Assembly (NCBI GenBank): GCA_943736015.1
Contig: OX031063.1
Coordinates: 31,740,172 to 31,804,171 of the forward strand
Source: Tridacna crocea
Taxonomy: Eukaryota > Mollusca > Bivalvia > Cardiida > Cardiidae
DNA: 64,000 nt
Direction: 5' to 3'
In this document: piece by piece, positions 22,691-33,700 of the stretch
Numbering within the stretch: the stretch's first letter is position 1
Layout of the letters: the number at the start of each line of letters is the position of its first letter
Made by a program: the position numbers and the translations under genes
Notes under the pieces: model-generated
Seen by the model: only the letters and a program-made list of their open reading frames with translations
Databases searched by the model: none
Told to the model about the DNA's origin: nothing

Positions 22691-24239
22691 ATTCGGAGTG
22701 TGTTTTTAAACTTTTAACTTTTTATCATGTTTCAAACTATATATATATAACCGTAGTTATCTTTTTATCAACCTAACCATTACATACTTTTTTCTAACAA
22801 CTGTTCCCAAACACGCGCCTGCTAGTAATAATCAGTAATGATTGTCAAGCAGTATTAAGTAGAAGTAGAAGTTTCTTTTTTCTGCCATTGAACAGAAATT
22901 TTATGAACTGCATCTTTACCTATTGTTAAAGTCATAATAATAGCAGTATTTTTACTTGGTAAAAATGAAATTTACTTTTATCTAATGAACAGGCCTTTTT
23001 ACATTTGGACTTTACTGAGACTAATACTAAAACACAGCATGTCACTTAGCCAGGAGGGATTCTAATTTCTTTACCACCAAACAAAAATTTCTTGTGTTCT
23101 TGTGAATCACTGATTAATATACCAAATGTATTTTTTCCTTCATTCGCAATGAGAAATTTCATAAAAAAAAAATAGAAATTCTGCATGAGTTCTAAATACA
23201 CTTTGAATCAGATTGTTTTCACGCTGTTCTCCTCCATCTTCTTCTTCTTCTTTCTTAGTATGGCCCTCCCAATCTGGGAGCACTCTCCCTTTGGTTGGAG
23301 ATGTTTAAATAAAAACCTGTAAAAAGAATACCCACTGCAAGGCACTAAGTAAAAAACATGTATTTACAAATAAGTGATAAAAGTCATTGTTGTGTATGAT
23401 TAATATTCAATTCGCTTAAAAGAGTTAGTATTAAGTTTGCTATATCATACGAAATAGATAAAATTTAAAATATTTATTTTTGGTTTTATTGCTGGTTAGT
23501 TCTAGATTTTGAACTTTTAAAAGATGGTTTTACAAACTAAGATATCTATTTGTGCTTATAAAACTAATTTACAACCTGTTATATGATATTCTTAATAATG
23601 TGCTAATTATTGTTTAAGACTAAGTAATAAGGATGTATCCAATGAAAATATAATAAAACAAGAACATAAACAAGAACATGCTCCCTCCTCTTGTTTCTTA
23701 TATTATGGAAAGTAAATGTTTCCTTTTCAACGTGTAAGTAAAAAAAAAGTTTGCCAAAGTAGGTAAGGATTTTATCCGAACCAAGTAAATGATATTTTTA
23801 ATTTCTGAAATCAGGTACGGAGAAGGAAGAGAAAAAGGTTTTGTTTTCAATGATTCCTAGACTGACGCATCAAGTGGTCACCATGTGACTTTATAGACAC
23901 TATGGCATCCACATGTATATCACACACTTTTTAATAGTATAGTTAAAAGGGCAAACCAGACCGGTTACTCTATTGGAAACACATTTATTTGCCCGTTTTT
24001 ACGACCAAGAGAAAGGATTTGTTGTTGAGAACTTTACCCTGTAAGTAATGGTGACCCTATTCAGCACTGAGCTTTTCCTTAATAATGTCTAATCTACACG
24101 AGTGTATGTAGTGACACAGATTTCTAGTTGTTGCGTCTATTTTTGACAAAAGCTTTGTCTCATTTTTATGAATATCAATAATGAAGAATGAGCAATCAAG
24201 AATTAATTTCGTTAAGTCAGTTTTTGATTTTATATTAGT

Positions 24240-24540
24240 TTTCCAGAATAGAGTACCTAAATATGAATCTATAATAGTTCTTTAAATAACATATTTGTTT
24301 CTGATATCACTCAGGAGAGTGCATCTAGTGAGGATGTGTTTTACATCTTCTTGCTCTAAATAGCATAGTTTACATAGATTCTGTTCTTCACTTTGCCACT
24401 GTCTGCCATACAATATAGACTATATGACCCTGTAAGCATTCTCACTTTTGTTACTGCTTTCTTAATTTCTGACATACTGGTATCTGATCTCCATCCCGCT
24501 TCTTGTTGTTCGATTAGAATACCATTCTAAAAATTGACGG
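24240..24540 (-). pseudogene. LINE ORF2 C-terminal zinc-knuckle remnant
   Basis: The minus strand around 24300-24390 reads a Cys-x2-Cys ... His-x4-Cys pattern (LCKLCYLEQEDVKHILTRC), typical of the segment after the reverse-transcriptase domain in several LINE clades. Flanking frames contain stops. It is a 5-prime truncated fossil. Confidence 0.55.
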
Positions 24541-25294
24541 ATAAAACAATTGCAGCATCAGAAGTCGAGTAATTCCTCTCATATCTTATGGAGTTTTACA
24601 CCTGCATATTTTAACTCTTGAGGCAAAAAATCCTGTAAAAAAAATCCCTGACACTCGCAGAGCGAATAGAGAAGTGCAAATTACGAAAATGATTACATTT
24701 CGAAATAAGTGCCAAACATTTGAATATATGTAGGTAGCAGGTGAGTTCATCGTCTCGAGAGGAGAACTTAGATGGGCCTACACTACAGGTGTATCCTCCT
24801 TTTATATTCTTCATTGTTGACAGAGGGTGGACTGAATGCTGTCTGAAACTGAGCTATGCTAACATAGGTAGGTTCTAAGTGTCTGAGATTCATAACCTTC
24901 CTAGAAAGGCCAACATTTTCATTAAATTGGTGGCCATAATCCCATTGAACTGGGTGCAGGACAATTCACCCCAAAGACAACTCACCCCAAGACAACTCGC
25001 CCCACAAAAATCTTGCCCTAGGACAACTCACCCCACCTTCAGAAGACAAGTCGCCCCAAATTGAGGACAACTCGCCCCACATAGAAGACAACTCGCCCCA
25101 CATAGAAGACAACTCGCTCCGCTCCTCTTACTATTTCCGGTATGTACATATAAGATAAAGGATAAAGGTGTAAAACTTTATTAGGACTATTATTTTTTTT
25201 TAACAAATATATATATTTGTAATAAACTGTTTATATATACACAGACGTAAAAAAACTTTTTTTTACGAATTTGAATTATAAATGTACAAATTAT

Positions 25295-25517
25295 TTAATT
25301 CTTTACCAAACGACAAAATCTTAGTCTGGTCCAAATTGAAAGCATTTGCAGATGACAAACATGACTCAAAAGCGGAAACTTGACTTTGGAAGAGTTCAAA
25401 ACATTGTGCGAATAGGAGAAAATGCTGATAACCAGCATTTTCTCCTTTTCCTACGGTGCTTTCAGGAGGCTTCTTCCTCGGGGTCATAGAAACAGGGTTT
25501 GCTTGGTAAAGGGTTAA
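25295..25517 (-). mobile_element. TH MITE, subfamily A, inside the foldback element
   Basis: TTAA at both ends. The hairpin is slightly degraded (GTGCGAATAGG). Confidence 0.8.
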
Positions 25518-25619
25518 ACAATCTAGTCATAGTCGAGGCATCAAGCCCGAAGCCGTTCACTTAAGTTTTTCCCTGGTTTCTTTTTTCGTGGCACACTGCT
25601 ATCTAAGTACAGTACTGTG

Positions 25620-25765
25620 CAGTGCACCGGTAGCTCAGCCGGTAGTGTAAAGGACCTGAGGACAACGGGTTTCTGGTTCGATCCTTGGCTCGGTCAATTT
25701 CTTTCCCAGGATGGGTGATAGTCATTGTGACATGAATCATTCCTCTCTCAATTCAATTCAATTCA
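25620..25765 (+). repeat. tRNA-derived SINE
   Basis: A-box TAGCTCAGCCGGTAG and B-box GGTTCGATCC are spaced as in a tRNA gene. They are followed by a GGATGGGTGATAGTC body and an (ATTCA)n-like tail near 25750. This is the best-preserved of the three copies. Confidence 0.7.
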
Positions 25766-26730
25766 AGAGCCTATGAGTCAATATTTATGAATGATGTTTT
25801 ACAAGCAGTGTCATAATTGAACCACATATCATTCCTGGTCCAATCGAGCGACACCATATTAATCAAGCATTATTTTCTACATGCACATAAGACCCGGAAA
25901 AAAGTCTGCTTTATTCGGATCAGGGTAATGTGCGAATGTGTGATAATGTGGATAATGTGTGAGTTTACCAAAATAACGCTGAGCACTAAGCGCAACGCAC
26001 TGACCGTTTAAAGACAATGTATAACAAAATCAGACTGCACAGAAAGCACAGTCTGATCTTTGATCTACACAGTCCAATAAGGACCAGTTTTCAATAAAAA
26101 AAAAATTGAAACGGCAGAATTTCAATTTTTTTAATAATGTGGAATGTGTCGTCTGCAAGCGCTTCAATTTGGTCAAATCTAAAGTTTTGTTATTAGGTAA
26201 AGGGTTAATTACATAATTCCAAAAGGTTGCTTCTACCAAAGTATGACACAATTAAGAAATTACTTTGATGCACCCACGCTTCTTGCGTTAATCCTTTAAT
26301 GAAGATTATTGTCGTTAAATCAGGTGTCTAATTCATTATCATGTTTTCATACCTAGCGTGACTTAACACCCTTCGGCAGACACATTGCAGACCGTAATAG
26401 GCTTTAATTTATCACTTCTTAACTGACCGATTAAAGAAGGAAAAGCATAAACATGTAAACATGAAAAGTATTATTGTTAAAATTGGGAAATCACCGACCA
26501 AAAATGCAACATGATACAGGCTGAAACTGGTGATTTAGCCCTTTACCATAATCCCAATTTTTAACAACACTGAAAGAGAGGTTTCTGGGAATATTCTTGG
26601 AAATATTGACCATGCAATTATAATAGGTTCATTCACTCTATTCTTTTTACAAAAATCAAGATGTAAATGTAAATGGTGAAAAAAATTAACGGGGCCGAAA
26701 AAAAATTGCCAAACATTGTTCGAGTTCATG

Positions 26731-26731
26731 A

Positions 26732-26772
<41 letters not shown>

Positions 26773-26790
26773 CAGGGAGAGGATAAAAAG
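26731..26790 (+). repeat. (GA)n microsatellite
   Basis: Short GA repeat with a GGGAGACAGGGAGAGG tail, inside the foldback-like element. Confidence 0.9.
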
Positions 26791-27021
26791 GGAGTGCCTT
26801 ACTATCAGTAATAAGTTGCAGAGATTTTTTTTTAAATCGTATATCAGTTAGAACTAAGAAGGAACTAATAATGGTTTTAATAAATTTACACAAATTTCAG
26901 GCCTGTGTATAGAATTTCCAAGACGTTCAAATTTAATAACAGCATTGAAGAAGATCACGCTGTTTTCCTTTTCCCAATAGGTTTTCCAACCTTTCCAAAT
27001 TATGTTTCAGTTTTTGAGGCA

Positions 27022-27096
27022 CAATCAATCAATCTATCAATCAATTAATGTGTTAATCCGTCAGCCCGTCAATTAATCAATCAATCAATCAATCAC
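27022..27096 (+). repeat. (AATC)n microsatellite
   Basis: Imperfect AATC repeats interrupted by GTCAGCCCGTC. Confidence 0.85.
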
Positions 27097-27312
27097 TTTG
27101 TTGAAATTGGGCTCAATTCTTCGAAATCTGTGAGCTAGTCCAAGTTTTTATAAACTTGAGGCGCCTTGTCTTCGATGTGGGGCGAGTTGTCCCTTAATTT
27201 GGGGCGAGTTGTCTTGAGGCGAGTTTTTTGTGGGACGAGTTGTCTTGGGGCGAGTTGTCTTTGGGGTGAGTTGTCTGTCATTCATTGAACTGAAGTATTC
27301 CAATATCATGCC

Positions 27313-27440
27313 AAGCCCCGGTGGCTCAGTCTGTAGTGTACAGGACCTGAGAACAGGGGGTTGTGAGTTTGATTCCTACTCTGAAAGGATTGATGATCAT
27401 TGTGGCAGAATTCATGCCTCTCCCAAGGTGACCATTATTT
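27313..27440 (+). repeat. tRNA-derived SINE head
   Basis: CCCCGGTGGCTCAGTCTGTAG (A-box-like) and GAGTTTGATTCCTA (B-box-like) are followed by AAAGGATTGATGATCATTG. It lies about 20 bp outside the foldback element and 290 bp before the first SH3RF coding exon. Confidence 0.65.
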
Positions 27441-27722
27441 TGACAATGGGTATGTGGGAAGGCAGTCAGTGGCTCAAGTTTAAATGACTGTTGAGATAAA
27501 GCATCTGGAAAACATTGTAGGAAAAGGAGTAAATGTTGGTGACCCACATTTTTTTCTTTTTCCACAATGTTTTCTACTATTCACAGAAGGAAGTTAATAT
27601 TTTGAGTCACATTTTTTTTTTTGTTGTCTCTATTTAAAGCACTTTGAATTCGGTCAAAAGAAATTTTATACAGTAAGGAGTTAAGGACTTCATGTTAAAT
27701 TCAGCATTCAATTATTTTTCAG

Positions 27723-30700
27723 AGGAACAATGGATGAACAGGCACTAAATGAACTACTGGAGTGTTCAGTGTGCCTGGAACAGTTGGACCATACCAGCAA
27801 AGTGCTGCCCTGCCAACATACATTTTGTAAGCGTTGTTTGATGGAGATTGTTTCCACTAAACAGGAACTTCGCTGTCCAGAATGCAGATCTCTTGTAAGC
27901 ATACTAACTTATCTTAACTGAATTTATTTTAGAATTTTATACTTATTTTTTCAAAAGGAAACTGTTCTATGTCTTTTTTTTATGAAAGACAAAATTTTGA
28001 AGTTGTCAGTATTGAAAGCATTAAATTTTGCAGAATGATGACAAACTTTTAAATGCAGAATTTTAGTCGGGTATAAAACTTTTCGGGAAGATAACATTGA
28101 GGACAAAGCCTTGAAAGAGAATGTGCTATCAGCATTTTGTAGCAGTGAAGTATAAAAGAATATTCAGTTGTATATAGAAATGGAGTAGTTAGATGTGCAT
28201 TTTCAGTGGAAAGACTTTTTATCTCTTTTTTATGTAAATTAAAACTACATGTAATTTGTGAGATACTTGACTTGTTACCAAATGACAGATTTTAGACTTG
28301 TCCAAAATTGAAAGCAATTGCAGATGGTAAAATAAACATGACTCAGAAATCCAAAGTTGACTTTAGAAGAGTAGAAAACATTGTGGGAAAAGGAGAAAAG
28401 TTCGGTTACCAGCATTTTCTCCTTTTCCTACAATGTTTTCAGGAGGCTTCTTACTCTAGGTCATAAAAACCAGAATTATTTGTTAAGTGGTTAAGAGAGT
28501 TGTTTATAAAGTCATTTTATCCAGTACATGCAATATAGATTTACTCCATAGATACTCATTTTGACATATCAACAACAGACAGCTTTTGAAAACATTGTGG
28601 GAAAAGGAGAAATTGCTCGTAACGAGCAATTTCTCCTTTTCCCACAATGTTTTCCACTCAACCAGATATTTGTATCCTCATTTGTCCATATTTTTGACAT
28701 CATACCTTTATTTGCTGCTGAAATGGAAGAGCCTCAAATTGGCATATTAGGTAAAGGGTTAAGACAGCTCGGGGGAATACCTATAATAAAAGCTTTTTTG
28801 TAAAGGATAGTTTTCAGAGTATGATTAGCCCATTTTATCTTGACAAATATTCATGCATAAATGCATGTCCAACAAGTAGGCCATTTTTTCAGTTAAGGAC
28901 TCACTGACAAAGCTCTACTTGTTCAAGTTATTTAAGGATTGAATGAGACTGTTCTTTTGTGTGAACATTATTAGTGTGTTTTAAAACATGCTCTTAAATA
29001 GAAATCTTCCTTTAGTACATGATGACAAAAAGTAAAGGTGCATGTATATTGTTTATTTCTAATGTTAAGGTGGAGATCCCAGTTGATGACTTGCCAACAA
29101 ATATACTTCTTGTCCGACTACTTGAGGGATTGAAAAGTCAGAATCGCATCTTCACTGGTGGAAAAAGGACCTCTGTAAAACGACATAAGAAAGAAGGGTC
29201 CCCTCAGGCATCTGCCACCCAACATGGACAACAACCACCTGGTCAGGTAAAGCAAACTTAGTGTGATGGTACAGTCCTTTTTGTGTTACCAAATTACCGA
29301 TTTCCCACCTGCTTAGGCATGTGCATGTAGATATGAAAGGTTTCTTTCTTTGTGTCTTTGTCAGTCAGTCATATCTTGATATGCACTGTTCACTCTTGCT
29401 TTGTGAATTTAACATGTATATGTTTTACGGACTCAAGATTAGCTTGCATTCTTTCGACGCAGACATCAAGGTACTGCCATAGCTCTGGCATTGTCATCCT
29501 TGTCTTCATATATAACTTTGACATTTTATAATATTTCTATTAATAATGATGATGTTTACTTCAAACTTGGACAAGTTATTAACCCTATACCAAACAATCC
29601 CTGGTTTTTACGGCCCTGAGATAGAAGCCTTTTGAAAACTTTGTGGGAAAAAGAGAAAATGCTGGTAACCAGCATTTTCTCCTTTTCCCACAATGTTTTC
29701 TACCATGCTGCAAAGAAATTTCTATTTTTGGGTTACATTTATTTTGTTGTCCGCAAGTGCCGTCAGTTTGGACTGGTCCAAAATTTTGTCGTTTGGGAAA
29801 GGGTTAAGTATCAGAAGAGCAGCCCATACAACTGAAGAATGTAACCAGCAAAATATCTTTGACACAGAACTTTATGCATCTTTTTTTACCTAAAATTTTC
29901 AAAAGTTTATGATTTTTATGCAATAATTAAAGATAATAACTTCAAACATTTATTAACCTTAAACATGGACTAATTGTTAACTATTAAATGAAAATCCATA
30001 CTACAGGGGCAGGTAACTATGCCAAAGTATTCTTGACACAGTCTTGCCCTTTTTTTGACATGTCAAAAGAGAAATCCAGTACAACAGGGGCCAGTAATAT
30101 CGAGCATTTTCTTCTTTTCCCAATATCTTTTTTCACTTTCAGAGACAATTTTCACTAATTGAGCCTGATTTAAATTAACACCTATAAACATATAAAAGTC
30201 TGAATTTAGACAAGCTTAGGCAAGTTGAAAAATATATCATTTGGTAAAGAATGAAAGGTCAAAATGAAAGTACCGGTACTGTTATTGTCATTAAATTATC
30301 ATCACCTTATAGTACCTATAGTTAACTCTTTACCACACAATCCCTACTTTTAATGACCCTGAGAAGGAAGCCTTTTGAAAACATCGTGGAAAAAGGAGAA
30401 AGTGCTGGTTACCAGCATTTTCTCCTTTTTCTACAATGTTTTCTACCTTTCCAAAATCAAACTCAATTTTAATTCACATTTATTTGTCGTCTGCAAATAC
30501 TCTCAATTTGGACAAGTCCAAAATTTTGTCGTTTGGTAAAGAGTTAATCCATCAATAACTTTGGTTGTGTTAGTCAGCAAATAGTTATGTTTGGTTTTAC
30601 TTGTGTTTTTTAGGGTGCTGGATCAACTAGACCATGTGCTAAAGCTCTTTTCAATTATGACGCTAAAGATCCAAAGTAAGTACATTATTGTATTGTATCC

Positions 30701-33700
30701 AGTTCCCTAACCACAGACTGGGCTAAAAAGATATCCCCCTAACGCAGTTGTTAGATATTGTATTTGAATCGGGACTAAACTATGTATGAAGGACTGGTAT
30801 CCTGTATCACAACTCCTCCTAAAGTCATCATTTATTGATGACTCAAAGCCTTATTAGGCAGAAAGTCAGTTGTTGGACAACAAATGGGATTAACGGCTCA
30901 ATGGCCAACCCCGGACGTGTCCCCATCTTACGAACATGATAGTTTGCAACAAATGGATTGCTGAAATGAAAACTGGATGTGGCAAGATTCGAGCCAGTGC
31001 AGACAAATATCCTTATTTTCCAAGGTTTAAAAGACCAATATCATAACCACTGAGCTAAAGAGATATCTCCCTAACACAGTTGTTCGGAATTGTATTTAAA
31101 TTGGGACAAAGCCATGCATGAAGGAGTGGTCTCCCTCATGATACATGTTTTCCTTTTCACACTATTTTTTTTTTTAGTTCAAAGGGTGCTAGATATTTTG
31201 GAATAATGATAAGGGGTGAAAGATTTATGCTTTTTAATTTTTCCAAATGTGCAAGAATATTTTTAAGTTTGACATCATCTGATGATTCATTCCTCGCCCA
31301 CTACTTAACATTGTGTCAAGGAGGATTATGTGGGAAAGCAGCCAGTGGCTTATGAAGAAATTGTGCGGAATACTGGTAAAAGAGACTCCAGGAAACCATG
31401 GATAGGTGCACTGACTGCCATGATATAAATGAACTATTCTTGAAAACATTAAACACCATACAATCAAACAGTCAATCCACTGGGTTGTAAAAAAAACAGG
31501 GATTGTTTGGTAAAGGATAAAAGTGATGAGGACAATATGGTGTTAGTTAACCCTTTCCCAAACAACAAACTTTTGGATTAGACCAAATCGAAAGCATTTG
31601 CAGACGACAATTCAACTCTTGCTAAAAAAGATGATTTCTGTCTCTGATAAGATAGAAAACTTTGTGGGAAAAGGAGAAAATTCTGGTTACCAGCATTTTC
31701 TCCTTTTCCCCCAATGTTTTCAAAAGGCTACTATTCCAGACCCGTAAAAACCAGGGATTGTTTGGGAAAGGGTTAAATCTTTCTAAAACAACAAAATTTT
31801 AACACGGTATCATACTTTCCATTATCCAAACATCTGCAGATAACATATTTAAATGGGTGCTAATGTGTTTAATTCTATGATAGGTAAAAAAAAGCATTGA
31901 GGGAGAAGGACAAATTGCTGGTTGTCAGCATTATCTCCTTTTCCAACAAAGTTTTCAAAGGCTTTCCTGATCAGGGTTGGTAAAAATCAGGAGAGTATGT
32001 AAAAAAGATTAACTGTCTTTTGATTTTTTCACCTCATATTTTCATCTCCATGTTCTGATTTTTTTTTTCATGATCATAGTCTATAGTTTTTGTGTCTTGT
32101 TTCCAGTGATTTGACTTTCAAAAAAGGAGACATTGTCAATCTTCTTCGCAAAATTGATGACAACTGGTTCGATGGTGAAGTAAATGGTCAACATGGATTT
32201 TTTCCAGTGAATTACGTTCAGGTAAGCAGAGAACTACACGATTAGTCGAATAGAATTGTATTTTCATTCATAGGAACATTCTTTATCAATTCTGTACCAC
32301 ATGACAAAATTTTAGACTGGTCCAAATTGAAAGTATTTGCAGACGACAAAATAAAGGTGACTAAAAATTTGAAATTCTTTTTGTGACAGGAGGAAAACAT
32401 TATGGGAAAAGGAGAAAATGCTGGTTACCAGCATTTTCTCCTTTTCCCCAATGTTTCCAGAAAGCCTCTTTCTCAGGGTTGTTAAAAGTCAGGATTGTGT
32501 GGTAAAGGGTAAATCTATACATGTATGCTGTTGATACGCATTACATGTAAAGTGTATGTATATATGTAAAGTATGTTTACCCAATACCGCATATTCCTTG
32601 GTTTTAACAACTCTGATTAAGTAGAACATTTTATGTTAACCCTTTACCAGCTAACAAAATTTTAGATTTGTCCAGATCGAAACGAATCGCAGTCAATAAA
32701 TTGATTTTCACTCAAAATATGACACCTGTTTATCAGATTAGCATGGAAGACATTGTTTGAAAAGGAGAAAACACTGGTAACAAGCATTTTCTCCTTTTCC
32801 CAAAATGTTCACAGTAGCCCTTCTCTTCAGGGTCATTAAAAGTCATGTTTGTGTGGTATAGGGTTAAAGAGAAAATGCTTGATAACTCTTTTCTCTCAAT
32901 GTTTTTTACCTTTTCAAATACACATCCCATGATTTTAATCATATTAGATTTATCTGCAGTAACTCCCAGTCTAAAACTTTGTAGTCTAGTTAACATTTGA
33001 CTGTTGTTATGCTGAGAAAGAGTATTTTGTTCTTTTGCTAGTGTTTTCTGTGTTCTGATAAAGAGAATTTAAACATTTTACTTTTGTTTTCACAACCTAT
33101 TCTTTCTTGTAACAGATAATTACTCCACTACCAACAACAATACCCCAATGCAAAGCTTTATATGATTTTGAAATAGAGGACGATAAGGAAGATGACTGCC
33201 TTACTTTTAAAAAGGTAAACAGATTGTTAGTTAACCCTTAAGCTGCTAAACATCCCTCAGGGACCTTTTGCAGACAGTATAGATCATGATCAGATCACAC
33301 AGAATGTCTGCTGAGAAGTTTATTTGTTTTTCTTAAAAAGTTAGGGTTTTTACTATCAACTTGAAACTTTCATTTCAGTTAAATAGCTGGCAAAGGTTTA
33401 AAGTTCCTGGTTTTATCAGGTTCCTTTGCAACTCAGTTTATAATAGTGTATAATTCAGGAGTTAAGTTTAAGTCCATAACAGGAAACGTTTCTGGCAGAG
33501 ACTTTATATTATCGAATAAAACCATAAAAGAAAAGAATGTGACGTTGTGACAGTATATGATGATTGAGATGAAAAGAATCAAAGTTTTAGCTTAACTTCA
33601 CTTTTATGGTATTTCCTGTTTGAAAAGGGGTCATTCTACCTTGTTTATGCAATCATTTTTGAACTGTCAACTTAAATTGACCTGCACTGTTGTTGATCGG

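Larger units (their letters stand above)
24953..27282. mobile_element. Foldback/MULE-like element with minisatellite termini
   Basis: Both ends are inverted arrays of the 14-bp unit GACAACTCGCCCCA. The left array (about 24960-25115) reads the unit forward and the right array (about 27165-27276) reads its complement, in the same order of variants (AAA spacer, then AA, then CACAAAAA). The 10-bp sequence CATTGAACTG flanks both sides exactly (24943-24952 and 27283-27292), fitting a target-site duplication. No transposase was recognised inside. The interior holds a TH copy, a SINE, and GA and AATC microsatellites. Confidence 0.7.
19842..27722. other. Intergenic region between two divergent genes
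   Basis: The transporter reads away to the left and SH3RF to the right, so both promoters and any 5-prime non-coding exons should lie here. I could not identify a TATA box, CpG-rich island or first exon with confidence. Contents are TH copies at 19918-20146, 21431-21668 and 25295-25517, microsatellites, LINE remnants, a foldback-like element and SINEs. In 22800-24240 I see nothing beyond AT-rich unique sequence. Confidence 0.65.

Noticed and set aside
25620..25700. Possible tRNA gene
   Set aside because: A and B boxes are good, but acceptor and anticodon stems do not pair as in a real tRNA, and related copies share a SINE body.
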